Source of the DNA: Xylaria sp. FL1777
Lineage: Eukaryota > Ascomycota > Sordariomycetes > Xylariales > Xylariaceae
DNA length: 64,000 nucleotides
Reading direction: 5' to 3'
Assembly: GCA_022578965.1 (NCBI GenBank)
Contig: MU400525.1
Location: 248,001-312,000 of the forward strand
Below the pieces are notes generated by a model. The model was given only the letters and a program-made list of their open reading frames with translations, was not told the DNA's origin and did no database searches. The position numbers and the translations under genes are program-made. Of the stretch, positions 1 to 9,654 are shown piece by piece. Positions within the stretch are counted from its first letter, which is position 1; each line of letters opens with the position of its first letter.

Positions 1-700
1 CCTCCTTCGTCATACGTTGCGTACCATACCACCATGATCCGACAACATAGGGAAGCAGTACACCTAGGAGCGCGGCATATACCAACACGACATACTTTCC
101 ATTTCCATCGGACACGATGAATTTGGGAAGGGCTATGCCAATGGAGAAGCCCTGCTTGCCATCCGGATGCCCAAACTGGATCCAATTATTCCGGATCTCC
201 TCGTTAGTGAGGGCCTGGTATGCCTTGGACAGGTCTACCCACTTGTCGTTCAGCGACTCGACGGTCTCGTTCTTGGCGGGGTCGGGCCGGATCTTGTCAG
301 GGTGGAATTTGAGACCGAGTTTCTTGTAGTGTGTTCTGATCTGCTTCTCGGTGGCAGACTCGGATATGCCGAGGATGTCGTACGGGTTCCAGAGCGGGGC
401 GGTAGTGCGCTGGGTGGTGAGGATTAGGTAGAGCATGCCGGCCATGATGGCCCAACCAAGAAGGGCTGCGACGGCGCGCTTCACCTTGCGCTGCTTCCGC
501 CTGTGCGCCTTGGCCTGGGCCTGGATGAGGTCGGCATGCTCAGGCCGGTACGAGGTCCGTATTCTGGGGGCAAGGGCCTCGGGGTCTTGGGACGGCGTGA
601 GCAGGTTGTAGGTGAGAGGCAGCGTCACGATGGTGGACAAGGTGAAGATGAAGAAGGGGTAGAATTGACCCTGCTCGTCGTAAGAGTAGTCTGAGCTCAT
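1..700 (-). CDS. SEC63: Sec63-type ER translocon J-protein, N-terminal part (cut by window edge)
   Basis: The frame is open from an ATG at 698-700 down to base 2, giving about 233 residues that lack the C-terminal part. It starts MSSDYSYDEQGQFYPFF, runs into a first hydrophobic segment, a basic RRKQRKVKRA stretch and a second membrane segment. A lumenal J domain follows, beginning WNPYDILGISESATEKQIRT and containing the HPD triad in LKFHPDKIRPDP. This order (two membrane spans, then a J domain directly followed by a third span at the window edge) is that of Sec63, which recruits BiP/Kar2 to the Sec61 channel for post-translational import into the ER. The Brl and acidic C-terminal domains would lie outside the window. 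No intron is needed in this part. Other ER J-proteins are less likely because the N-terminal signature is Sec63-specific. Confidence 0.93.
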   Translation of the reverse strand, partial: MSSDYSYDEQGQFYPFFIFTLSTIVTLPLTYNLLTPSQDPEALAPRIRTSYRPEHADLIQAQAKAHRRKQRKVKRAVAALLGWAIMAGMLYLILTTQRTTAPLWNPYDILGISESATEKQIRTHYKKLGLKFHPDKIRPDPAKNETVESLNDKWVDLSKAYQALTNEEIRNNWIQFGHPDGKQGFSIGIALPKFIVSDGNGKYVVLVYAALLGVLLPYVVGSWWYGTQRMTKE

Positions 701-1402
701 TGTGCAGACGTGCCCTACGACAGGGTCTTTGTTGGCGGTCGTGTAGACGGAACACTGAAGATCGAGCGGATCATGAGTCGGCCGCCGGGATCGAGCGAGT
801 GTGTTGCGGACGGCTCTGCTGCTTCGTCGCTTCGTTTGGTGTGGAGTTCACTTTAATCCAGACTCGAGGATTGAATGTTGAATCGTGGCCTTCTTACTTA
901 CAGTGCCAAGTCATACGTACCGTGTACCGGTATTTCCCTAATGGTACTATCGATAAGTAAAAGGCAATCTGGCTAGAAAATTGGGGACCTGACACTTTAT
1001 TCTAACCCCCTGACTACCTTGACACAGTATATACGTACTGTGTGTAGTACCAAGTGTGTATATATAACCGCGTTCTGCACTACAAACTACATGTAACCTT
1101 GAGATAAAGATATATATTTTTATCCTTACATCGCTTAGCTCTCTATGAGATGAAAGCATACCTTCCAATCATATCATAGGAATAACGTTGAAATGCTGTA
1201 CATGTATTATTATTATATAACTTGCGCAAGTCCTTTATATATCATCTTCTCCAACGTGGCCATGACTTGGCCACTCAATCAATGGGTAGTCTGGGCAATA
1301 TCGCAGCGATGTCTCTTAAAACGCCCAAGATGCTGTACAGAAATATCCCAATTCCGCAATTCCGGAGGGGATAGCGAATCCTATTCACGCGACCCCAACG
1401 CC
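701..1402. other. Intergenic: SEC63 5' side and STE14 3' side
   Basis: No convincing coding region. The stretch near 1020-1110 is AT-rich, with TATATA runs. It should hold the SEC63 promoter and the STE14 3' untranslated region. Confidence 0.5.
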
Positions 1403-2395
1403 TCATCTAATAAAAGGTATACCAGTGCCAACCCTCTTCTTATAGTCAGTGTAGTCATCCCCAAAGAATCGGACGAGATCGCCCTCTTCGGACTTGATAC
1501 GTGATATGAAGAACCTCCATAGCACAATGACATAGCCAACGAAACATATCGGGTTACCTAAGACCAGCTGTGTACCGATCCCCCAATAGAAGAATCCAAA
1601 GTACGCCGGATGCCGTAAAAACGAGTACACTCCCGTAGTGACTAGGTCATGGTCGTCCTTTTTCTTACGTTGAATAGTATGATTAAAAGATGCCCCGGCC
1701 TGGACCATTGCTAGAGAGCGCGCGGCCTGTCCAACAAAGACTAATACAAAGCCCAGGAGGAGGAGGATGTGGCCGCTATAGAATGGTGCCCATGCACGAT
1801 TGGGAAACAGTAGCTTTGTCAACAGGCATTCGAGCGAAGCTGCCATGTGAGCGATGGCATACGCTGGCCAGTTGGCCGTCAGAAGAAAGGAGTCGATACT
1901 GGCCACCGACGTGTTATATTTGGCAGTCGTCCAAAACTCCAAGAAATGGAAAGCTGAGAGTGCGCCGAAGAAGAAGGGAAGTCGCCAAAGCGGAGACGTA
2001 GTGAGGAGCAAGATTGAGATTAGAGCTGCGGAAGACAGCGCCAGGGTGACGCCGAGAGAGAAGGACCGGATAGCTATGCCCTCGAGAGACTTCGGTTGTC
2101 CGGGAAGATAGTCCAGGTCGGGTCTTATCTGTGCATTCGGGGCACCGTGACTGTGCCTAGGCAATAGTACATCGTCAGCATTCCCGGTCGAAGAACGTAT
2201 TGTAACCGGTGAAAGGGCGTCTACAACGAGCGAGCGACGGCGACGTTGCTTGGTGGCCCATGGCTTCTCGTCATCGGGATTCTCGTTGAGGCAAGGGAGC
2301 GGACAGAAGGTGGGTGTACGGGGTGGAGAGACTGTCAATGCGGTCGAGACGGCCAAAGGGGTCACAGGGGGATGGTTGGAGTCGTTGGTCGGCAT
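1403..2395 (-). CDS. STE14: Protein-S-isoprenylcysteine O-methyltransferase (Ste14/ICMT)
   Basis: A single-exon frame of 330 residues with an ATG at 2393-2395. ICMT methylates the C-terminal prenyl-cysteine of CaaX proteins such as Ras and the a-factor pheromone at the ER membrane. Several hydrophobic segments lie between residues 105 and 300. The family signature is in the C-terminal half: a GVYSFLRHPAYFGFFYWGIG block (residues 255-274, the RHPxYxG cofactor-binding motif), then SEEGDLVRFFGDDY (302-315) and the usual YKKRVGTGIPFI ending. Compared with yeast Ste14 (about 240 residues), it carries about 100 extra N-terminal residues, polar and basic (RRRR at 51-54) and probably disordered. A later in-frame methionine could be used instead, but the long form is open and I kept the first ATG. 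The gene runs the same way as SEC63. Confidence 0.93.
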   Translation of the reverse strand: MPTNDSNHPPVTPLAVSTALTVSPPRTPTFCPLPCLNENPDDEKPWATKQRRRRSLVVDALSPVTIRSSTGNADDVLLPRHSHGAPNAQIRPDLDYLPGQPKSLEGIAIRSFSLGVTLALSSAALISILLLTTSPLWRLPFFFGALSAFHFLEFWTTAKYNTSVASIDSFLLTANWPAYAIAHMAASLECLLTKLLFPNRAWAPFYSGHILLLLGFVLVFVGQAARSLAMVQAGASFNHTIQRKKKDDHDLVTTGVYSFLRHPAYFGFFYWGIGTQLVLGNPICFVGYVIVLWRFFISRIKSEEGDLVRFFGDDYTDYKKRVGTGIPFIR

Positions 2396-3306
2396 TTCGT
2401 ACAGAGAACCGTTTCGACGGCGTCGAGTCGATGCGCAGAATGCAATAGAAGCCCGGGACAGAAACCGGCGAGGCGCGCAAGCCCTTTGAGGTCTCGAGGG
2501 CTAGAGGAAGGGAAAGCGAGAAAGGCGCTTACCTATCAGGCGGGAAGTCCATTGTCACATGCGGCGTCTCTCTTTGCTATAACAAGTTCTCCTGCGACCT
2601 TCAAGGACAAAGGATAACTCGTGCAACAGTCGCCATTACCTTCGTGGCCGTCGAAGAGCAGAGGGAGAACCCAAGGGTTCTTTGTTCTTTGTTTGCGAAC
2701 CTAGGTAGATGAAGATGAAACGCGGTGTCCTGAATACGCCTCGGACAAATGCGCGGCGGGCTGACGGAGGAGCACTACCTAAGTACCTAGGTAGGTTAGG
2801 TATCAGGGTACCTACAGTAGCTACAGCTCTACTACCCCACGACGGCCCGCGGCCATAAGCGGAAATGACCTCATCCCAACTATACATTGGATACAGTAAG
2901 TAAAGATTTACTTGTCTAACCACATCCACGTATCAAGCAATAACCACTGCACTTACCAAGTTCAAATTGCTAAGTTGCATTCATTGAAATTGCCGATGTT
3001 ACAACCTTTATATGTAGAATTATCTTTAGAGAAGCTGAAACCAAACGGCGGCTCATGTTAATCTACTCTGCAACATACCTACTGTACGTAAGCCATAGAT
3101 AGATCGTAGTGGGTCAGTAGGTATGTATTAAAACTGCTGAGGGGTCAAGGAACTACTTGGCCCGACCTCGCAATAGGAGCTGCAGCCTAGTTTAGAATAT
3201 ATGTCTTACAAGAAGGGGAATCTAGATAAATGCTACTTTGAATAGGTGATCCTCCCTTTGCCTCGATATATAGTTAATCTTCTGAGGCTGTATAACTCTC
3301 GTTAGT
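2396..3306. other. Divergent promoter region, STE14 / sugar acetyltransferase
   Basis: No supported gene. It contains one exact TACCTAGGTA palindrome (2784-2793) within several overlapping CCTAGGTA/TACCTA repeats. The promoters of the two divergent neighbours should lie here. Confidence 0.5.
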
Positions 3307-4116
3307 ATGGCTCTGCGGGCAGTTAACCAGGAAGAGAACAGGCGGCGGATGGAAAATGGAGAGCTCTATTTTTGCTTCACCCCGGATCTCATAGAGGATC
3401 GCAGGAAATGTCGCCAGGCCTATCAGCGGTTCAATAATGCTAGCGATGCCCCCAGACGAACCCAGGTCGAGCTGTTTCACAAGTAAGGCCGTCCCTATCT
3501 ATCAAGGCTTTTTCGTATTATTCTAACACGATTCAAACTAGGATAGTGCATGATAAGACCCCCCTCCCACCGCAGGCACCCACGCCGGAAGAGGACGAGG
3601 ACCTGTTGGCTGACCACGTTTGGTGTGACCCCCCCGTAAAGATGGATTACGGCTATAATGTCAAGTATGTCTCCCTGGGGGTTCAAGTCAGCGGAAAAGG
3701 CTGACCGTAGAAGGGTCGGCAAGAATGTGTACATTAACTGCAACTCAACCTGGATTGATACATCTCCTATCACTGTGGGCGACCGAACGCTTATAGGTCC
3801 CAATTGCTCCTTTTTCTCAGGCACTCATCCGACAGATCCGAGAGTGCGCAACGGTACCAACGGTCCTGAGAATGGCGCTCCTATTATCATCGGCGAGGAC
3901 TGTTGGTTTGGCGGTAACGTCGTGGTACTTCCTGGGGTTACGATCGGGAGAGGTTGTACGATTGGAGCGGGGAGTGTGGTCACTAAAGACATTCCCCCTT
4001 TCATGGTCGCGGCAGGTAATCCGGCGAGGGTTCTGAAGCCGATTCGGCAAGTGCCCGCAGAGGAGCTACCGCCTGGGTATACTCCGCCTGCGAACATCCC
4101 AGTCTCTGAGGCATAG
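3307..4116 (+). CDS. Maltose/galactoside O-acetyltransferase-like hexapeptide-repeat enzyme
   Basis: Three exons, 3307-3482, 3542-3664 and 3711-4116, give 234 residues; both introns (59 and 46 nt) have GT..AG ends and joining them keeps the frame. The N-terminus (ENRRRMENGELYFCFTPDLI) is the Mac domain of sugar acetyltransferases. The middle has the typical WCDPPVKMDYGYNVK junction and the rest is a left-handed beta-helix of hexapeptide repeats. GTHPTDPRVRNGT carries the expected catalytic histidine, about residue 139. The GEDCWFGGNVVVLPGVTIG and GAGSVVTKDIPPFMVAAGNP blocks are the LacA/Maa/NodL signature. Such enzymes transfer acetyl from acetyl-CoA to a sugar hydroxyl; the substrate here is unknown. 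The stop lies 13 bp from the stop of the opposing TMEM170-like gene, so the transcripts almost certainly overlap. Confidence 0.92.
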
Positions 4117-4129
4117 CAGTGAGGACTTC

Positions 4130-4624
4130 CTATAGACCTCCTTGAATGGTAAAAGAGGAGATGATTAGAACCAATACATTTATGAGCCCCCAGACGAAGG
4201 GGATCCACGTCGACATCTTGTAGCATGCAGCGATATATACGGCGCCAAGGCTAGTGATAGATGATCAGTACGGTTCCAGGACTACAACTGCCCACTCCAA
4301 CTGTGAGAAGCTAGATACTTACACAGAACCGACAATACTACCAGCCACGAGGGCTTCAACGCCTGCTACAACGGTGTATATGACGGGAACGGCACCTAGA
4401 TATTTCCATATCGATCTCGGTTTGCCGACCTGCATCAGCAGGGCAATGGCAATAGCGCTGAGGTGAAATGCAATAAAGAGGTTTAGGGTCCAGATAAGGG
4501 TGAATCGCCATGAGTCGTAAATGGTATATATTAGACAGGCGTGAGGCGGCCAGCATAGGGAAGGGAACCGAGGGACTTGATAGTTGGGCGGAGGATAATT
4601 TGAGCAACTTTGGTTCGAAGCCAT
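4130..4624 (-). CDS. TMEM170-like integral membrane protein
   Basis: Two exons (4323-4624 and 4130-4250) joined across a GTAAGT..CACTAG intron give 140 residues. After a short Pro-rich N-terminus there is a conserved WPPHACLIYTIYDSWRFTLI block, three hydrophobic helices (LFIAFHLSAIAIALLM, YLGAVPVIYTVVAGVEALVA, and a C-terminal one) and the family ending STWIPFVWGLIN...SSFTIQGGL. TMEM170 proteins in animals act in ER and nuclear-envelope shaping; the fungal role is not established. The start at 4624 is the first ATG in frame. The frame is open further upstream and a GTGAGT site at about 4673 could be the donor of a 5' exon, so the N-terminus is the least certain part. A 12-bp tandem duplication (4629-4652) lies just upstream of the start. 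Confidence 0.85.
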
Positions 4625-5250
4625 TATGCGATGGTTTGCGCGATGGTTTGCGCGATGAGCTGGGGAACAGACTCACCGCGCCCTGGGTTTCTAGCCGACT
4701 TCGCGGCGTGAAATTACGTTCCTAGGAATTTTCTATGATAACATTTCCGTCACGATTGCACCGGAGGTAGGAATGTTGACCCAGGAGAATTGGGAGCTAA
4801 GCTAGGATACAAAAGAAGTAGATAAAGATTCCGTAGCGGCTCTAATATTAGAGCTGGGGTGACGCGATGCTGACCCCTTACCTAACCTACCTGGGTACAT
4901 ATTTATCCAAGCTATGTAGGTAGAGGTACTTAATTTGCTACTAGATTTGCACTCGAAACCTGAGCTTTGTTGGTACCTCATACCTGCACTCCGAAGTACC
5001 GAGAAGTAAGTACTCGACCGGGAAATAGGGCTGACGTGCCTCGGCAGACGAGTTATCTTAACTGACGCCAACTTGAAGAGTACACCTGCCTTTCGCAGCC
5101 AACAATAGCATGCAGCATGACCACACAGTCTAGTTTTCTTCTTATTCCTTAAGCATTTTCCGCATTTCGAGTCTTCGGCTAGACTACTTGGAGCAGGGGC
5201 TTAGCCTAGCCCGCCATGACTCTGGTAAATACGTTTTAGTAACAATCAAC
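4625..5250. other. Divergent promoter region, TMEM170-like / PEX8
   Basis: No supported gene. It holds a perfect 12-bp direct duplication (CGATGGTTTGCG twice, 4629-4652) next to the TMEM170-like start. The rest is AT-leaning, with scattered TACCTA/GTAGGT words. Confidence 0.5.
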
Positions 5251-7338
5251 ATGTCCGCCGACCGGTTGCTCAACACAGTCCTGCGGGCCTATCAAGATAC
5301 CCCCAATCCCTCCCAGACCGACAAGATCCTCGGAACGACGAACGCGCTCCTAACCAGCCTCACGAACCCCCTTAATCTCTCCCTGCTCACGTCGCATTTC
5401 CTGGTCGCCCGTTCGATATGGCAGCAACCCGACGGCTTGCGCACCTGTCTCCGAATCATAAGCATTTTCAACACTGCCGCAATCAACGTGCGCCGGAACG
5501 AGCTGGACAATGCCGATCTGCCCATGGGACAGCCCCCCGTGGGAAGCGGTGTTCGCGCTGAGGCCTGGGCCCGCGCTATCGCGAAGGGCTTGGACGACAG
5601 ATCCAGCCGGTGGCAGCATACGCTGGTCCTCGCAGGCGTCTTGATGGGCATGGAGGGTGAGGATCGGAGGTCCCTATCCTGGAGCTTACGGTCCACTCTC
5701 GAGCAAGCCGTAGCCACCGCGGCAAACCTGGCCCTGGAGGACAACTCGCGGACCGGAGTATTGGGCAGAGGCGCTGTTGTGCTGGCCCTGACCTATGCAT
5801 TTCCGTTGCTGTCGGGTGCTAATAAGGCGCTGCTCAACGGCAATGCCCTCCTTCCAGCCGTAGTAGAAGCTATGCTGGGGGAGGAAGGGTTCCAAGACGG
5901 TGAATTCATCCGAGCAGTAGAGCATGATATTGCACCCGCGCGCAGTCTAGGGTGGCCTGCCAATTCCCCTTCTGCCAATCGCATACAACAGCTCGAGTCG
6001 CGACCTCTGGGGCAGAACATGGGCCCTCTTTCTCGGCTCGGTGTCTTCGCCGTTGAACATGCTGGAGACTCAAATATCGTTCTCCGCATTTCAGATGATC
6101 TGGTAGCATTCACAGCCGGCGTGTTAGGGAAGTGGGAGCACTGCGCGCTTTCACTGGTTGACCTGTCTGTCGAACCAGTCAAACTATCACCTGAGACTCT
6201 TCAGGGACCGTGGCCAATGCTCTGGCATCTGTTGAAGAAGATCATGTTTGCGGTGGTATCAACATTACAACCTATAGTTGGCCGGTGTCTTCTAGATCCT
6301 CACCTACGCAATGATAACGTTGCACCAACGCTTGCAACAAAGACGCTTCACGTATTACGAAATCTATCTTTCATATCGTCTCGACAAGGCGGAAACACAT
6401 TCCAAGTCTACACCTTCACATATCTTACATCCCTAGACATCCTGACTCGGTATCCTGACGCCTGCATTCGTTTCCTTCGAGAAACACTGCCGCCGCCAAC
6501 CGCTACCGTGCCGTCACCTGTGCACCAAGCTCTGGCTCTCTTCTACCTCAATACAGCGGAGCATCTCCCTCTTTCTCTCTCGACACCCTCGGTCGAGCCG
6601 CTACTCATTGCGCCAGCAACGGCGAATCTCTCACCTACTTCCTGGCTCGTCTCACCAGCAAATACCCCACCATCATCTCTAACCCTCGAGCTCTTCGAAT
6701 CCTCGCACGCAGCCCTGCTAAGCGCATTCTCCTGCCCACAACACAGCGCACTCACCGCACCCCTGATCCCTTTCTATATCGATACCTTACTTTCCTCCTT
6801 CCCATCGCGCATTTCGCCACGGCAGTTCCGCCTCGCGTTCCGCACCGTGATGCAGGTTACAAGCCCGCCCTATCCAATCTCAGTCACGCACCCCGAGCTT
6901 TCAGAGACGCTGCTCGAGATGTTGCGGTTCCGCGCCGAAGGCGCCTCTACGGCCCCACTCCCGCCAACCCCCGACGCACTATCTTCGCCCGCAGAACATC
7001 AGCAGGCAGGGCCCACGGCCGGTTTGATCTCGGAACAGACGGCACTTGTCCTGGCGCTCACGGACGCCTTGCCGTATCTGCCCGTGCATCTCGTCAACGA
7101 GTGGCTCTCGCGCGCGGCCGAAGCAAGCCACGCGATCCGGGACCCGCAGATGCGCGACGTCGCGCGGCACAGGCTGTGGGAGGTCCTCGCGAACGGCGAG
7201 CTGGACGTCGACCGCGCCGTCGCCGGCGTCACGTGGTGGGGGACGCAGGGCGGACGGGACATGGTCGGCCAACAGGGGGAGTTCATGATGAGCGGTGCGC
7301 TCGTCCCGGGCGAGACGAAGGAAAGCAGCAGGCTGTAG
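5251..7338 (+). CDS. PEX8: Peroxin Pex8 (intraperoxisomal importomer organiser)
   Basis: A single exon from the ATG at 5251 (MSADRLLNTVLRAYQD) to a TAG at 7336-7338, 695 residues. The frame is open a little upstream but has no earlier ATG. The protein is largely helical, with no obvious membrane span. Near the C-terminus it has the Pex8-like block PYLPVHLVNEWLSRAA and the tryptophan-containing AGVTWWGTQGGRDMV. It ends in Ser-Arg-Leu, a canonical PTS1 that fungal Pex8 proteins carry. Pex8 lies on the lumenal face of the peroxisomal membrane and links the docking and RING complexes during matrix protein import. Identification rests on length, fold type, PTS1 and these blocks rather than on a catalytic motif. 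Base composition rises in GC towards the 3' end (after about 6900). Confidence 0.82.
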   Translation: MSADRLLNTVLRAYQDTPNPSQTDKILGTTNALLTSLTNPLNLSLLTSHFLVARSIWQQPDGLRTCLRIISIFNTAAINVRRNELDNADLPMGQPPVGSGVRAEAWARAIAKGLDDRSSRWQHTLVLAGVLMGMEGEDRRSLSWSLRSTLEQAVATAANLALEDNSRTGVLGRGAVVLALTYAFPLLSGANKALLNGNALLPAVVEAMLGEEGFQDGEFIRAVEHDIAPARSLGWPANSPSANRIQQLESRPLGQNMGPLSRLGVFAVEHAGDSNIVLRISDDLVAFTAGVLGKWEHCALSLVDLSVEPVKLSPETLQGPWPMLWHLLKKIMFAVVSTLQPIVGRCLLDPHLRNDNVAPTLATKTLHVLRNLSFISSRQGGNTFQVYTFTYLTSLDILTRYPDACIRFLRETLPPPTATVPSPVHQALALFYLNTAEHLPLSLSTPSVEPLLIAPATANLSPTSWLVSPANTPPSSLTLELFESSHAALLSAFSCPQHSALTAPLIPFYIDTLLSSFPSRISPRQFRLAFRTVMQVTSPPYPISVTHPELSETLLEMLRFRAEGASTAPLPPTPDALSSPAEHQQAGPTAGLISEQTALVLALTDALPYLPVHLVNEWLSRAAEASHAIRDPQMRDVARHRLWEVLANGELDVDRAVAGVTWWGTQGGRDMVGQQGEFMMSGALVPGETKESSRL

Positions 7339-7973
7339 ATCTTACACACGTCTCGTACGCTACAGCCATCGGATTAGTACAGAGATATCGAAGATGGTGG
7401 AGTCTTGAATTGCTGTACAGTATAACTATAAAGTAACTATAAGTATAGAATACCCCCCAAGACGCGTAAGGAGATCTAAACGATACCGCAAAGCGCAAAA
7501 TAAAAGTATCCAGACCAAAAGAATCCAACGGCATTATTCGAACTTCCCTGAACAAGACGGGAACTACCAAGTATAGGCAGCGTTGAGAGGTTGTAGCTTT
7601 ATTTAGACTTGAATTTTGCAATGTACGATTTGATACAAGTAGACACTGTAGTTTCAACCAATGCCTCGCTCGGCCTTCTCCGTGTTTCCGCAATTTCCCG
7701 TTCCAATCCTACTAGGAGAGTGATGCTAGGTACCTATATAAACAATTAAAGTTCGTCCCTTTTTTCCACCCCAGAAACGCCGCCGCCGCAGCTGCCGACG
7801 CTGAAACCGTGTACCTATGTATTGATGCCTATGCATGATATTAAAAAAAAAACGTGATGTCGTACCGGTCATCCGTATAGATTTACGCTTTACTGTGCCG
7901 ACAATTGTACAATGCAAAGCCATCTATCATTCATTGTCTCATCACGCCTCATCTGATCTTACCCTGTGTCTGA
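7339..7973. other. Intergenic between convergent PEX8 and ZRT3-like genes
   Basis: No gene seen. The stretch should contain both 3' untranslated regions; there is a run of A at 7843-7851. Confidence 0.5.
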
Positions 7974-9654
7974 TCAATGCACATCTGATGTGAACGCATT
8001 GCTCAGTCCTAGCAGCGTCATGCCCAAGAATGCAAACAGAATACTCAAGTTCTGGTTGTGATTCAGGCTCAAACTCTCGACAAACAACTGCAGGGCGACA
8101 CTGACCATGATGCCGGATGTGATTGCAAATAAACAACCATAGGCTGCGGCATCGGGGGTGAGATGTGTGTGATTTGCCAGTTTGAACCACGCGTAGGCGA
8201 TGCCAGCGCCTACGGGCTGGCTCAGACCGCCCAGCAGGAAAGCCCACAGAATTGCTTTTATTCGGCTATTCAGGGCCATATATAAGGGTAGGGCAAGGGC
8301 AAAGCCTTCGGAGATATTGTGTACGAAGAGCGCAACGAACACGTTGAACCCCAAAGCTGGATTAGCGTGGTTTGTGGCATATGTTATGAAGCCTTCTGGA
8401 AATTTGTGAAGAGCTATAGCCACAGATGTTTGGAGCCCGATGGATAAAAATGCATTCTCAGCAACATGATGGTGATGTTGCGACTCGACGTCGTCTGAGT
8501 AAATAGAATCGCACTCAGGATCGTTTAGTGGTCGGCTGCCGCGTGACTGTGCGCGGCTTCTACGATGAGTCGGACTTACTTGCGAGAGGTTCCCCTCGCT
8601 ATCTTCGTCTACCCTGTCCATACTAGAACCGATGTAGCCCGTATTTGTTCGAATAAAGGTCGCCGCTCGCGAAATTCCATTGCACCGGGTTGTCAGATGT
8701 TTAAAACATTCCTGCCCGCAGGGATCTGAGTACCCATAGCAGGGTCCTAGCTCGTCACAATTGGCCTTGGTGTCTTTCATGAATGACACAACCCTCTTGG
8801 GCACTTCTAGCACAGATGGCCGTCGTGTCCCAGTTATGGCCCGGTTCCGAGCTGCAGGGTTGAATGATGCCATATGGTCGATCTGGACAGACTTTGCTCT
8901 CCTGAACTCGGGCCCATCAGGATGAGGTGCAGAGTTCTGGTCTGCCAATAAAGGAGTCGATTCGCTTGGATGGTCATGCTCTTCCATTTGCTCTGTTGGA
9001 GGCATTGGGGCGCCTTCCGGCGGATGCATGAGCTGATCACGCTTATCAACACTACGAGCCCGAGACGACCGTTTTTGGGAGCCGCCATGAACACTTCCGT
9101 TCAAGGAATGTTCATCATGGCTATGATCGCAGTCGACGACATGTGATGGCAAGAACTGGTGAAATAATCTCGACAGTATTTGAATGCCTACAAAGCCACC
9201 GACAAAACAACCCATAAGGATGAGGCTCGCAGTATTTTCTTGAATCTTAGCCTTCTTCAGATATCCTTTTGCCTCGGGGAGCATGCTATACAAGGACATG
9301 AAGAGCTGTATTACACCGTTAGCATTGAGTCATCACAGATTGAAATAAGCCTTGTAGATGTGTGGGATGATCGCACCATGACACCAAAGCTCAAGCTCAG
9401 TGAACAGGCCAGGAATGTATTGCTGTCCTGTATCCGAAAGTTCCTTTTGCCGGGGAAAAGTCGGACAACGACATCGACGCAGATTATGGCGGCACCGAGA
9501 ACACAAGCTACACAGCAGAACCAAGAGCCGTTAGTGAAATGTTCAGCTGAAACGAGGTTCTACAACCCAAGCAGCTGAGGTAACACCTACCGATGCCGCT
9601 CACGATGCACATGATCCATCCTCTCAAATCGTTGTCAATTCCCGCGTTCGCCAT
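7974..9654 (-). CDS. ZRT3: ZIP-family zinc transporter, Zrt3-like (vacuolar zinc release)
   Basis: Three exons, 9591-9654, 9377-9507 and 7974-9305, give 508 residues. Exon joins were chosen because they restore the first two membrane spans (MANAGIDNDLRGWIMC.., then ACVLGAAIICVDVVVRLF and SLSLSFGVMLFMSLYSMLP). A long hydrophilic loop (about residues 105-355) contains HDEH, DCDHSHD and HHHH clusters that could bind zinc. The C-terminal half has the ZIP metal-path motifs HKFPEGF (residue 365) and HNISEGFALALPLYMA (394). Yeast Zrt3 exports zinc from the vacuole to the cytosol, and the long histidine-containing loop and topology fit that subfamily better than the plasma-membrane Zrt1/2. Vacuolar location is inferred from the family. 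Confidence 0.88.
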
